The translations under genes and the position numbers were made by a program. From Actinoplanes ianthinogenes (GTDB lineage Bacteria > Actinomycetota > Actinomycetes > Mycobacteriales > Micromonosporaceae): 64,000 nucleotides of DNA. Position 1 is the first letter of the stretch, and the number at the start of each line of letters is the position of its first letter. The stretch lies in NCBI RefSeq assembly GCF_018324205.1, contig NZ_AP023356.1, positions 4,543,501 to 4,607,500 on the forward strand, written 5' to 3'. A model generated the notes under the pieces. It saw nothing but the letters and a program-made list of their open reading frames with translations. It was not told where the DNA came from and did no database searches. This document shows, one piece after another, positions 16,891 to 25,587 of the stretch.

Positions 16891-18000
16891 ATGGGAGACC
16901 TCGCACGCTTGCTCAAGGAGAGCTGGAGCCTCGTCGAGGAACATCAGGACAAGGTGGCCGGATACTTCTACGCCCGTATGTTCCTGTCGCACCCCGACCT
17001 GCGCGACCTTTTCCCGGTGCAGATGGATGTGCAACGGACTCGGTTGCTGACCGCGATCGTCACCGCGGTGCAGACCCTGGAGGATCCCGAGCGGTTCGAC
17101 GACTACCTGCGAGCGCTCGGCCGGGATCACCGCAAGTTCCACGTGCTGCCCGAGCACTACGAGGTGGTCGGCGGCGCGCTGATCGAGTCGTTGCGGGCGT
17201 TCGCCGGCGAGCAGTGGGGTGTCGAGTACGACCAGGCCTGGGCCGACGCCTACGCGGTGATCGCCAGCAAGATGCTGGCCGGCGCGGACGCCGATCAGAA
17301 TCCGCCCTATTGGTACGGCGAGGTCGTCGAGCACCAGCGCCGCTCGCATGACATCGCGGTCTTCACCGTGCTGCCGTTGCAGCCGCTGGAGTACCGCGCC
17401 GGGCAGTACCTGAGCCTGGAGGCGACGCCCTATCAACCGCGACTGTGGCGCACCTATTCACCGGCGAACGCGCCGCGCCGGGACAACTCGCTGGAATTCC
17501 ACGTCCGGGCTCTCGGCGCCGGCTGGGTCTCCAGCGCTCTGGTCCGGCGACTCAAGGTGGGCGACATGATCAAGTTGGCCGCGCCGATGGGCTCGATGAC
17601 CCTGGATCGAAGATCGACCCGGGACGCCGTCTTCGTGGCCGGCGGCACCGGGCTGGCCCCGGTGAAGTCGCTGCTGGAGGAACTGACCAGGTACAACCGG
17701 ACCCGCTGGGTGCACGTCTTCTTCGGCGCCCGGAACCGGGACGACCTGTACGACCTGGCCGACCTGAACCGCCTGGCCGCCCGCTACCCCTGGCTGTCGG
17801 TGGTGACCGCGTGCAGCGAGGACCCCACGTTCCCCGGCGAGCAGGGCAACATCTCGGACATCGTGGCCCGGTACGGCCCGTGGAACGAGCACGACTTCTT
17901 CGTCTCCGGCTCGGGCCCCATGGTCAAGGCGACCCTGAAGACCCTCGCCGAGCTGCAGGTCCCGTCGATGCGCATCAAGTACGACAGTTTCAGCGAATGA
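16891..18000 (+). CDS. Flavohaemoglobin-type globin/FAD-NAD reductase
   Basis: 369 aa from ATG 16891. Residues 1-130 are globin-like (ESWSLVEEHQDKVAGYFYAR, then the proximal-His region FHVLPEHYEVVGGALIESL). Residues 140-369 are a ferredoxin-NADP reductase unit: RTYSPANAP (FAD), VAGGTGLAPVKSLLEEL (NAD) and FFVSGSGPMVKATLKTL near the end. The predicted role is nitric oxide dioxygenation or haem-based redox sensing in the cytoplasm. No clear ribosome site is seen; an upstream GTG at 16849 is in frame. A short inverted repeat CGCAC-TTTTG-GTGCG (16842-16856) lies in the promoter region. Confidence 0.88.
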   Translation: MGDLARLLKESWSLVEEHQDKVAGYFYARMFLSHPDLRDLFPVQMDVQRTRLLTAIVTAVQTLEDPERFDDYLRALGRDHRKFHVLPEHYEVVGGALIESLRAFAGEQWGVEYDQAWADAYAVIASKMLAGADADQNPPYWYGEVVEHQRRSHDIAVFTVLPLQPLEYRAGQYLSLEATPYQPRLWRTYSPANAPRRDNSLEFHVRALGAGWVSSALVRRLKVGDMIKLAAPMGSMTLDRRSTRDAVFVAGGTGLAPVKSLLEELTRYNRTRWVHVFFGARNRDDLYDLADLNRLAARYPWLSVVTACSEDPTFPGEQGNISDIVARYGPWNEHDFFVSGSGPMVKATLKTLAELQVPSMRIKYDSFSE

Positions 18001-18019
18001 ACCGGGACGACGGGCAGAG

Positions 18020-19552
18020 CTAGTAGTCCCAGGGCCGGCCGGTCTGTTGATACTGCGCGACCGGCACCAGTTTGGCGTCCGGCTCCATCCGATCCACGTA
18101 CAGCCGGCCCTCCAGATGGTCGATCTCGTGGCTGATCAACCGGGCCACGGCTCGCTCGAAGACGGTCACCACCCGGGTGCCGTCGAATCGCGCGTGCTCC
18201 ACCTCGATCCGCAGCGGCCGGGCGACCATGCCGCGATAGTCGAAGAAGGAGAGGCAGCCCTCGTATTGCTCGTCGCCGTCCCGGGACTCGCCGACGATCC
18301 GGGGGTTGAGCAGCACCACCGGCTCGAGCTCGCGATCCGGTGGGCGCACCACGGCGGCCGCGACGGGCAGCCCGATCTGCGGCGCGGCCAGGCCCACCCC
18401 CTTGCTGAACTCGTGCAGGTCCTCCAGCTGGGCGAGCGAGGTGAGCAGGCGGGTGACCGTCTCCCGGGCGGCCGGTCCCTCGCGGGGCAGCTGGAAGTGC
18501 CGGGAGCGCTGCCGGAGCAGGTCGGAGCCGCGCTGGACGATCCCGATGCCGAGCATCCGGTGCGAGGCGCGCGGCGGGGCGGGTGGCTCGGGTGGGCCGA
18601 ACTCGTCGTATCGGGGGGCGTCGGCGCCACGGAACCGCCACTCCAGGCGGTACCGGGCGTTCAACAGGGGCTGATCGGTGGACCACTCGAAAATGGCGCG
18701 ACCTCCCTCGTTGCGGCGTTCCAGGGGACTGCGGACCGGGACCTCCGCGGCCAGCGACGCCTCGACACCCCAGACCTGGGGTTCGAAGCTCTGCGGAAGG
18801 TTCAGGCGGACGGTGAGCTGCCGGGTCGGCAGCCGGACGGCGCGCTGGAACCACTGGCCCCATTTCTCCTCGCCGACCGTGTAGGCGTACTCGATCGTGG
18901 TGCGCTCGCCGGGGTAGAGCGGGAACTGCCCACGCTCGTTCGCGAACAGCAGCCACAGCTCCTTGGCGGCGTCCCGGTCCAGCTTGACCCGCCACTGCAT
19001 GGGCTCGGCCGCGTCGCCCTCGCCGGCCATCGCGCTGACGTCCATCTCCTCGAAGGTCAGCGGGTGCTCCCGGTGGTGCCGGTTGGAGCCGGCCGGATCG
19101 TTCGGGTACCGGTCCACCGAGATCTTCACGAGGTAGCGGGTGACCGGCTCGACGCCGGCGTTGTAGAGCGACCGGATCACCCGGCAGCGGTAGCCGCCGC
19201 CGATGTAGGTGAGCTCGGCGATCTCGCGTTCCACCACCAGGCCGGTGCCCGGCGGCAGCCACTGGACCGGCACCGGCGGGTCGCGGTGCAGGGTCGAGCC
19301 GCGGGCGTGCCGGAGCTCGTCGTACTCCTGGAAGCGTTGCCAGATCGCGCCGCCCGCACCGAGCACCGCCTCCGCCCGCCGGGCGAAGTCCTCGGTCGGT
19401 TTGTGGCGGCGGCCCTCGACGTGACTGACGTAGGAGGGATCGAAGCCCATGCGCGCGGCGAGCTGCTTCTTGGTCATCCCGCGCTCGACCCGCCATTGCG
19501 CAAGCGCCGTGACGAACTGATCTGCGGCCCTCTCAATGGGCGAGGTGGTCAT
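18020..19552 (-). CDS. XRE helix-turn-helix fused to peptide deformylase
   Basis: 510 aa from ATG 19552. Residues 10-75 are an XRE DNA-binding domain (MTKKQLAARMGFDPSYVSHV, then EGRRHKP). Residues 80-340 are an unassigned beta-rich middle region (TYIGGGYRCRVIRSLYNAG, TIEYAYTVGEEKWGQWFQ). Residues 345-505 are a complete peptide deformylase: GVGLAAPQIG near 386, EGCLS near 432 and HEIDH near 474, so all metal ligands and the catalytic Glu are present. Deformylases remove formyl from N-terminal Met. The fusion suggests a regulator that senses or consumes formyl-peptides, or an autoregulated deformylase. The fusion type occurs in other actinomycetes; its biology is unclear. Convergent with the flavohaemoglobin. 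Confidence 0.9.
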   Translation of the reverse strand: MTTSPIERAADQFVTALAQWRVERGMTKKQLAARMGFDPSYVSHVEGRRHKPTEDFARRAEAVLGAGGAIWQRFQEYDELRHARGSTLHRDPPVPVQWLPPGTGLVVEREIAELTYIGGGYRCRVIRSLYNAGVEPVTRYLVKISVDRYPNDPAGSNRHHREHPLTFEEMDVSAMAGEGDAAEPMQWRVKLDRDAAKELWLLFANERGQFPLYPGERTTIEYAYTVGEEKWGQWFQRAVRLPTRQLTVRLNLPQSFEPQVWGVEASLAAEVPVRSPLERRNEGGRAIFEWSTDQPLLNARYRLEWRFRGADAPRYDEFGPPEPPAPPRASHRMLGIGIVQRGSDLLRQRSRHFQLPREGPAARETVTRLLTSLAQLEDLHEFSKGVGLAAPQIGLPVAAAVVRPPDRELEPVVLLNPRIVGESRDGDEQYEGCLSFFDYRGMVARPLRIEVEHARFDGTRVVTVFERAVARLISHEIDHLEGRLYVDRMEPDAKLVPVAQYQQTGRPWDY

Positions 19553-19627
19553 CACGGATGTCCCCTTCGCGACGGCACCTTCAGTGTCGCTGGCGTCGGG
19601 TATCCGGATGGGGCTAGTAGCGCGTTG

Positions 19628-19656
19628 CCGACAGGTACCTTGACAAATCCGACAGG
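19628..19656. promoter_or_regulatory. Direct repeats CCGACAGG upstream of XRE-deformylase
   Basis: CCGACAGG occurs at 19628-19635 and 19649-19656, exactly 21 bp (two helical turns) apart, and the pair is bracketed by an imperfect dyad TAGCGCGTTGC/GCAACGCTA. It lies 76-104 bp upstream of the XRE-deformylase start. It is a plausible autoregulatory operator for its XRE domain. Confidence 0.4.
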
Positions 19657-19724
19657 ATCGCAACGCTACGTTATGTAATCATCGCAGAGGGTATTCGCCC
19701 GAAAGATCCCGTCACAGACATTGG

Positions 19725-19743
19725 TTAGGCTAGCCTTAACCGA
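19725..19743 (+). promoter_or_regulatory. DtxR/IdeR-type iron box
   Basis: TTAGGCTAGCCTTAACCGA matches the 19-bp IdeR/DmdR consensus (TTAGGTTAGSCTAACCTAA) at 14 positions, and GGTTAGGCTAGCCTTAACC is nearly palindromic. It is 132 bp before the FhuF-type reductase GTG and should repress it when iron is plentiful. Confidence 0.7.
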
Positions 19744-19874
19744 GTACTCTCGGTCGCCGTGGGCCACGACGACGAGCCGGGCCGACGAGAGTGCCCGACC
19801 ACGGCGGCAAGCCTGGTCGCGGCCGACGTTCGGGCCCCTGCTGGGAGCGGTGAGATGGAAAAGCTGGTGGACGC

Positions 19875-20654
19875 GTGACCGTCACCCTTCTGCGCACCGG
19901 CACCCACCCGCTGGCGCCCGTCACCGCCACCCTGCGCGCCATGTTCGGCGGCGTCCCGGCGCCCGCGCTGGCGCCCGGCTTGATCGTCGGTGACCAGGCC
20001 GGATGGACTCCAGCGGCGGAGCTGGCCGGCCCGGGCCTGAGCGCCCTGCTGGAGTCCGCCGGCCGCCGGTGGAACGCGCAGCCGCACGCCGCCGCCGCCC
20101 TCGCCTGGAAGGCGTACACCTACTGGCTGACGCTGCCCGCGGTCCTCGGCTGGGCCTCCGCCCGCCGGGTTCCGTTGATCACCGCGGGTAACGTGCTGAC
20201 GCGCTTCGACCCGGACGTGATGATCACGCTCGGTGTGCGCCCCGGCACACCCGTCGCGGTGCTTCCCGACGACCCGCTCGCGCTCGGCGGTCACCCGGAC
20301 GCGATCGTCGTCTCGGACGAGGCCGCGCTGCTCTGCGCGTTCCGCCGGGCCGTCCTGGACGAGCACCTGACGCCCCTGCTGGACGCCATCCACAGCCGGG
20401 TCCGCCTCGGCACCCGGCCGCTGCTCGGCTCGCTCGCCTCCGGCATCGCCTACGGCGTCCTCCGCTCGGCCGACGCCGTCCCCGGCCGGTCCGCGGAGTC
20501 GATCGGCCGGCTGCTCGGCGCGCTCGGCATCGCTGACCTGGTCGACCTGGTCCCGGGTCCGAGCGGCGAGCTCGACGTGCAGCGCAAGACCTGCTGCCTC
20601 GCCTTCACCCTGCCGACCGCGAAACTCTGCCCGGGCTGCTGCATCAAGGCGTGA
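19875..20654 (+). CDS. FhuF-type [2Fe-2S] ferric-siderophore reductase
   Basis: 259 aa from GTG 19875. The C-terminus has KTCCLAFTLPTAKLCPGCC, the C-C-x10-C-x2-C pattern that binds [2Fe-2S] in FhuF-like ferric iron reductases. The N-terminal two-thirds match the family in length and in helical character (HAAAALAWKAYTYWLTLPAV). It would reduce Fe(III)-siderophore complexes in the cytoplasm. The iron box upstream agrees with this. No siderophore synthesis or uptake genes are adjacent. Confidence 0.82.
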   Translation: MTVTLLRTGTHPLAPVTATLRAMFGGVPAPALAPGLIVGDQAGWTPAAELAGPGLSALLESAGRRWNAQPHAAAALAWKAYTYWLTLPAVLGWASARRVPLITAGNVLTRFDPDVMITLGVRPGTPVAVLPDDPLALGGHPDAIVVSDEAALLCAFRRAVLDEHLTPLLDAIHSRVRLGTRPLLGSLASGIAYGVLRSADAVPGRSAESIGRLLGALGIADLVDLVPGPSGELDVQRKTCCLAFTLPTAKLCPGCCIKA

Positions 20655-20761
20655 CCGCGGATTAACGGATTACCGCCGCACGCGTTCGTAATCCAGCATT
20701 CCCCCGCGGCGCGCGATTGTCGCGACGCCGGCCGGGCTCCGGGCGTACCGAAAGAGAACGA

Positions 20762-20796
20762 GACGGTCGTGCGGACCGCGGTCCGTCACGATCGTC
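20762..20796. terminator. Convergent terminator after the FhuF-type gene
   Basis: GACGGTCGTG (20762-20771) pairs with CACGATCGTC (20787-20796) with one wobble, and the loop is itself the palindrome GGACCGCGGTCC. It sits between two convergent genes (20654 and 20825) and can serve both. Confidence 0.6.
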
Positions 20797-20824
20797 AGAT
20801 CAAGAACCGATTACGGTACGGCGA

Positions 20825-22813
20825 TCAGCTGCTGGCCTCGGCCGTGAGGACGGCGTCCGGGTCGTCGACCAGGTCACGCACGTCCCACATCCAGACGCCA
20901 CCGGTCCACGTCGGGCGGAAGCCGAGCAGATCGGACATGGTGCGCAGCATCTCGACGTCGCGGGTCTGCGGGGTCAGCACCACCACGCCGGCCTTCCAGT
21001 ACCGCAGGTCGGCGAGGGTCATCTCGCGGCGCGCGGCGGTGACCTCGGGAGTCGGGTTGCCCTGCCGGATCGAGGCCATCAGGCCGCTGGTCGGACGCCA
21101 CGGCGGGGCGAACGCCGCGGTGTGATCGGCCGGGTCCTGCGGGTTCTGCGTGGGCAGCAGCGCGTAGGCGCCGGCGATCCGCAGGTCCTGACCGGTGTAG
21201 GCGCTCCAGCGCAGCGGGTCGGGGTAACTGCTGTCCGGCAGCGGCAGGGTGACCATGGTGTGCTCGTCGTCCACGTACCGCTGCCACTGGCCGGAGGTGA
21301 CGAAGGCCGGCACCGGCTCCATCGCCACCGTGGCGAGTTGGAGCGGCACGATCGGGACCAGCGCCATCGCCACCGCGGTGATCATGGCGACCCGGATCGG
21401 GCCGCGGGTGTGCGGCTGGGTGCGGGCCAGGTCGGCGGCGCGCTGGCAGCCGAGGGCGAGCACGATGCCGACGATCGGCGCGATGGCCATCGCCCAGCGG
21501 GTCGGGACCGCCGAGTTGAGCACCGGCAGGTGGTGCAGGAACGCCCAGATGCCGGGCACCCCGGTGTCGGCGCCGTCGAGGTGGACGCTCGGGCCCAGCG
21601 ACATCGCGGCGAACAGCACGGCCAGCGCGCCCAGGGTCAGCACCGCGGCGCTGCGCCGCATCCAGAGGATCAGCCCGAAGAAGAGGACGACCAGGCCCCA
21701 GCCGAAGAACGCGTTCTGCTCGGACGGGTTCTGCGCGAGGGTCAGCGGGAGGTCGGTCCGGCCGGCCACCGAGTGGGTGGAGTAAGCGGTGAACGAACCG
21801 AGGTCGGCGCCGAAGGCGCGCACCGACTCCGCCAGCCCCTGGTAGGACTGCGGGCCGAAGAACTGGACGCTCAACGGGTACGCCAGCACGGCGAGGGCGA
21901 GGATCCCGGCGACGGCGAGGCCGCGCAGGAAGGCGAAGGTCTCGCCGCGGTGCCGCTTGCGCCGGGCCACGGCCAGGACCGCGCAGAAGACACCGAGGCC
22001 GACCGCGGTCATGAACAGGATTTCCAGGTTGATGAACGCCTGCCAGATCAGCAGGCCGCCGAGCAGCAGGCCGTTGCGCACGGCGCGGCCGGGCACGCGC
22101 AGCTCCAGCGTGCGCCAGATGATCAGCGGAACCAGGAACTGCGAGACGATGTTCGGGTGGCCGGCGGCGTGCGAGATCATGCTCGGCGCGAAGGTGCAGA
22201 GCAGAGCGCCGACCCAGGCGGCCAGTCGCGAGGTGACCAGACGGCGGGCGAGCACCAAATACCATGAAGCACCGGTTAATGCCAATGCGCCGGTTAGAAA
22301 TACGTTGAACGCCACATGCGGGCCGAACAGAAGAGTGACGGGCGTCAGTGGCAGCGAAACGGCCAACACCGAGGTGTTGGCCATCATGTTCACCCCATCG
22401 GGGTAATTCATGCGATCCGAGAAGAACGGATAAGCGCCATCCGTGAGCACGCGTGCACCGTGCGCCAGCATCCACTCGAAGAAAGCCTGATCCTGTGGAT
22501 CATCGCGCAACTCATGATCAAGATTGAGCCACAACGGCGCCGTGACGAAGAGCGCAACAGCTAGGAAACTTGCTATTGCCAGAACGTCCTGCCAGGTGAG
22601 CGCACGCCACAGAGGACGGCGCCGGACAGGCTCTCCTGCCTGCTCATCGGTCTTTTCCCCGGCGGGTACGGCAGAAGCCGGCGCGGCCGTGGCGATGCCG
22701 TCCTCAAGTGCGCGCAGCTCGGCGTCCAGGTCCTCGGCAGCGGTCACTTGGCGGGGCGGCAGAACGTTCTCACCGGCCGACTGGCCCGTCGACTCAAAAC
22801 CCGTAATCGTCAT
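20825..22813 (-). CDS. Polytopic membrane protein, GT-C glycosyltransferase-like
   Basis: 662 aa from ATG 22813. A hydrophilic N-terminus of about 85 residues precedes roughly 12 membrane segments, the first at ALTWQDVLAIASFLAVALFV. After it comes LNLDHELRDDPQDQAFFEWM, where an acidic pair in the first extracytoplasmic loop recalls GT-C transferases. A soluble C-terminal domain follows the last helix (ADLRYWKAGVVVLTPQTRDV). I recognise no exact family; a lipid-linked sugar transferase is a guess based on topology. It is divergent from a methyltransferase across 279 bp of non-coding DNA. Confidence 0.7.
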   Translation of the reverse strand: MTITGFESTGQSAGENVLPPRQVTAAEDLDAELRALEDGIATAAPASAVPAGEKTDEQAGEPVRRRPLWRALTWQDVLAIASFLAVALFVTAPLWLNLDHELRDDPQDQAFFEWMLAHGARVLTDGAYPFFSDRMNYPDGVNMMANTSVLAVSLPLTPVTLLFGPHVAFNVFLTGALALTGASWYLVLARRLVTSRLAAWVGALLCTFAPSMISHAAGHPNIVSQFLVPLIIWRTLELRVPGRAVRNGLLLGGLLIWQAFINLEILFMTAVGLGVFCAVLAVARRKRHRGETFAFLRGLAVAGILALAVLAYPLSVQFFGPQSYQGLAESVRAFGADLGSFTAYSTHSVAGRTDLPLTLAQNPSEQNAFFGWGLVVLFFGLILWMRRSAAVLTLGALAVLFAAMSLGPSVHLDGADTGVPGIWAFLHHLPVLNSAVPTRWAMAIAPIVGIVLALGCQRAADLARTQPHTRGPIRVAMITAVAMALVPIVPLQLATVAMEPVPAFVTSGQWQRYVDDEHTMVTLPLPDSSYPDPLRWSAYTGQDLRIAGAYALLPTQNPQDPADHTAAFAPPWRPTSGLMASIRQGNPTPEVTAARREMTLADLRYWKAGVVVLTPQTRDVEMLRTMSDLLGFRPTWTGGVWMWDVRDLVDDPDAVLTAEASS

Positions 22814-23092
22814 AGCATCGGCGAGCCTAACCGAGGTTGCGAAGAGTTCCACGATGAGCGCCCGCAGCGTGATAGAGACGATATGTACGCGTGTTTTCCG
22901 CGTGTCCATGGATCACTCGCACACCCGACGCCCAGCCACGCGTAACCCAACGAACTACCAGCGCGGGCTATGTCTCAATCAGGCCAAAAAATCGCCGTCA
23001 CCCGGTGGTCAACTTTCGGATAGCGGCGGTAGATGGTTAACTTCACCGGTCCCGCTGTCAGCTCGGATCGGCAAGATGAGGGAACCTCACCT

Positions 23093-23806
23093 ATGGCAGA
23101 CATCACTGGAGACCAGCGGATCCAGTCCGAAGTGCTCGAAGGCCTCGCCACGGCTGTGAACCACCGCCGGTGGTTCGTCGAGCTCGCTCTCCCGTACCTC
23201 GGGGACAACCCCATCGAGATCGGCAGCGGCCTCGGGGACTACGCCATCGAGTGGGCCGAGCACCTTCCGCGGTTCACCGCGACCGAGGCCGACCCCGACC
23301 GGCTCGTGCTGCTCAAGGAGCGGATGGCCGAGCACTCGAACATCGAGGTGCGGCAGATGCTGCTCCCCGCGCAGGAGGCCGCGGGTGAGTACAGTGCCGC
23401 CGTCTCCTACAACGTGCTCGAGCACATCGAGGACCACGTCGGCGCGCTGCGCAGCATGCGTGACCTGGTCCGCCCGGGCGGCCGGGTGATCATCATCGTG
23501 CCGGCGTTCATGTTCGCGATGAGCCAGGTCGACATCGCCACCGGCCACATCCGGCGGTACACGAAGAAGACCCTGGGCGCCGCGTTCGCCGAGGCGGGCC
23601 TGGAGATGGAGAAGATCCACTACGCGAACGCGCTGGGCCTGATCGGCTACTACGGCGCGACCAGCATCTTCAAGCTGGCCCCGAAAGAGGGCCCGATGGT
23701 GAAGGTGTACGACTCGCTGGTGCTGCCGGTGACCAAGGCGGCCGAGCGGGTGGTCAAGCCGCCGTTCGGCCAGTCGGTCTTCGCGGTGGCGCGCACCCCG
23801 CGCTGA
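23093..23806 (+). CDS. Class I SAM-dependent methyltransferase
   Basis: 237 aa from ATG 23093, with GAGGGA about ten bases upstream; a longer frame from 23033 lacks a ribosome site. Motif I is IEIGSGLGDYAIEWA, the acidic residue ends motif II (ATEADPDRL), and SYNVLEHIEDHVGALRSM is motif IV-V. The C-terminal part (IRRYTKKTLGAAFAEAGLEM) is that of type-11/12 methyltransferases. The acceptor is unknown; many relatives act on glycans or lipids. It ends at a strong terminator. Confidence 0.87.
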   Translation: MADITGDQRIQSEVLEGLATAVNHRRWFVELALPYLGDNPIEIGSGLGDYAIEWAEHLPRFTATEADPDRLVLLKERMAEHSNIEVRQMLLPAQEAAGEYSAAVSYNVLEHIEDHVGALRSMRDLVRPGGRVIIIVPAFMFAMSQVDIATGHIRRYTKKTLGAAFAEAGLEMEKIHYANALGLIGYYGATSIFKLAPKEGPMVKVYDSLVLPVTKAAERVVKPPFGQSVFAVARTPR

Positions 23807-23823
23807 CCTTCCCGCACAGCAAT

Positions 23824-23853
23824 CGAGGCGACGGCCATCCGGCCGTCGCCTCG
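23824..23853. terminator. 13-bp bidirectional terminator
   Basis: CGAGGCGACGGCC (23824-23836), loop ATCC, GGCCGTCGCCTCG (23841-23853). A perfect stem between the convergent methyltransferase and PEBP genes. Confidence 0.85.
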
Positions 23854-23868
23854 CTGTTGGTGCCTCGG

Positions 23869-24399
23869 TCAGCCGCGGACCTGGAACGTCGGGCGGAGGG
23901 TGGCCCGGGCCAGGGTGTGGAAGGCCAGGTTGAACCCGACGTACGCGGGGGTCGCGTCCGGGGTCACCTCGAGGCGGTCCACGTCGATCGCGTGCACCGC
24001 GAACACGTACCGATGCGGGCGGTCGCCGGGCGGCGGCGCGGAACCGCCGAAGGCCCGCTCGCCGTAGTCGTTGCGGACGCAGAACGCGCCGTCCGGCAGT
24101 GGGTCGACGCCGCGGTCGAGGGAGGTCACCGTGACCGGCAGGTTGACCAGCACCCAATGCCAGAAACCGCTGCCGGTGGGTGCGTCCGGGTCGAAGCAGG
24201 TGACCACGAAACCACGGGTCTCGTCGGGGAAGCCCGACCAGGACAACTGGGGCGACAGATTCTTGCCGCCCACGCTGGTGTGCGCGTACAGCTCGTCGAG
24301 CGGCTGCCCGTCCGTCACGTCCGCGCTGGTCACCGTGAAGGACGGGACGCTCGGCAGGAGGTCGTACGGATCGGGGGCCAGAGCTCGGTCAAGACTCAT
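23869..24399 (-). CDS. YbhB/YbcL-type PEBP (Raf kinase inhibitor-like) protein
   Basis: 176 aa, ATG 24399 with GGAGGA upstream. GGKNLSPQLSWSGFPDETRG, CFDPDAPTGSGFWHWVLVNL and GGSAPPPGDRPHRYVFAVHA are the conserved ligand-pocket segments of bacterial phosphatidylethanolamine-binding proteins. There is no signal peptide, so it is probably cytoplasmic. The biochemical role of bacterial PEBPs is not established. Confidence 0.9.
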   Translation of the reverse strand: MSLDRALAPDPYDLLPSVPSFTVTSADVTDGQPLDELYAHTSVGGKNLSPQLSWSGFPDETRGFVVTCFDPDAPTGSGFWHWVLVNLPVTVTSLDRGVDPLPDGAFCVRNDYGERAFGGSAPPPGDRPHRYVFAVHAIDVDRLEVTPDATPAYVGFNLAFHTLARATLRPTFQVRG

Positions 24400-24643
24400 G
24401 GGGTCCTCCGGCGAAGTGGCTTAACTGATCTGGCTTTCCCTCGATGAGCCGAGAGTAACCGCCGGACGTGTCGGCCGCCTTTCCCCCGTGTTGCGAGAGC
24501 CGGTCACTCGTACGGGTAAACGCACAGGTGGTGCGCACCGGCACACCGGCGGTCGGCGATGCTTCTGTCAGACATCCGACCGGGTGCGTGCGGCAGAGAT
24601 CCCCGTGCTCAGTTGCGATAGGTACGCGAACAGCGACCATGCG

Positions 24644-24705
24644 AGCCGGCACCCGTCACCATGGCGGGTGCCGGCTGCTGTCCGGTCCCCGAGGACCCGG
24701 ACAGC
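24644..24705 (-). terminator. Double terminator after the NlpC/P60 gene
   Basis: Two abutting hairpins: GCTGTCCGG/CCGGACAGC (24677-24705, only 3 nt after the stop) and AGCCGGCACCCG/CGGGTGCCGGCT (24644-24676). The rest of 24400-24643 shows no gene. Confidence 0.75.
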
Positions 24706-24708
24706 ACG

Positions 24709-25587
24709 TCAGGAGCCGGGGATCCGCTCCACCCGCAGTCCGCGGTACATCTTGCGATAGACCACCCCGGTCCGGTGGTTGCCGGCGTCGATCATCATGC
24801 CGCGGCCCATGTAGATGCCCACGTGCCCGCTGCCGACCACCAGGTCGCCCGGGCGGGCGAGCCGGCGGGAGATGCTGCGGGCCCGGGCGGCCTGGGCGCG
24901 GGACGAGTGCGGCAGCCGCATCCCGGCCCGGGCGTACGCCTGCCGGGTCAGCCCGGAGCAGTCGAACCCGCCCCGGCCCTCGCCGCCGGTGACGTACCGC
25001 CGGCCGAGCTGCGAGCGGGCGTACGCGATGACCGCGTTCATCCCGCCGCGGGCCGACATCCGGATCGGGCGTTCCGCGGTCCGCCGCACCGTGGTGCGCA
25101 CCATGCCGCGGTGCGACACCGTGGTCCGCCGCTGGGCGACCACGATCCGCCGCTGCGACGCGCGGTACGGCCGGGCCTGGCGAACCTGTCGTGGCTGCGC
25201 CTCCCGGGTGGCCACCCGGGTGACCGGCTGCTGGGCGCCCGGGCGCAGCCGGATCGGGGCCAGCGGGGCCGGCCGCTGGGCAGTTGGACGCAATCGGATC
25301 GGGGCCAGCGGGGCGGGCCGCACCGCGGCTGGCCGGCGCATCGCCCGGTTGGCGCGTGCGGCAGCCGACTGGCGCTGCTGGTAGAGGCTCTCGTCGACGC
25401 CGCCGAGGCCGGCCTGGCCGCCGCCGGAGAGTTGCCCGGAGAGCGGAGCCACCGGGAGGTCGGCCGGCCGAGCGGGCGGCGCTTGGACCGCTTCCGCGCC
25501 GTGCTCGGCGGGGTCTACGGCCGGTGCGATGACGGCCAGCGCGAGAGCGCCGGCGGTCAGCACGCGGCGGGTGGACGTACCGTGCAG
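24709..25587 (-). CDS. Secreted NlpC/P60 peptidoglycan hydrolase, probable CTG start
   Basis: 292 aa if started at CTG 25587. GGAGG (25593-25597) lies five bases before this CTG, but 30 bases before the first in-frame GTG (25563), and no ATG, GTG or TTG fits better. Starting at CTG also gives a proper signal peptide, with STRR before LTAGALALAVIAPAV. A Pro/Arg/Gln-rich linker with a duplicated PAPLAPIRLRP follows. The C-terminal NlpC/P60 domain (about 170-290) has the catalytic Cys in FDCSGLT, the His in GHVGIYMG and a third polar residue in MIDAGN. It should cleave cell-wall peptide stems outside the cell. Confidence 0.85.
   Translation of the reverse strand: MHGTSTRRVLTAGALALAVIAPAVDPAEHGAEAVQAPPARPADLPVAPLSGQLSGGGQAGLGGVDESLYQQRQSAAARANRAMRRPAAVRPAPLAPIRLRPTAQRPAPLAPIRLRPGAQQPVTRVATREAQPRQVRQARPYRASQRRIVVAQRRTTVSHRGMVRTTVRRTAERPIRMSARGGMNAVIAYARSQLGRRYVTGGEGRGGFDCSGLTRQAYARAGMRLPHSSRAQAARARSISRRLARPGDLVVGSGHVGIYMGRGMMIDAGNHRTGVVYRKMYRGLRVERIPGS

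Noticed and set aside
20717..22267. 516-codon plus-strand frame opposite the polytopic membrane protein
   Set aside because: Composition (His/Gln/Asp/Arg-rich) is typical of an antisense frame. The minus-strand frame has a regular pattern of membrane helices.
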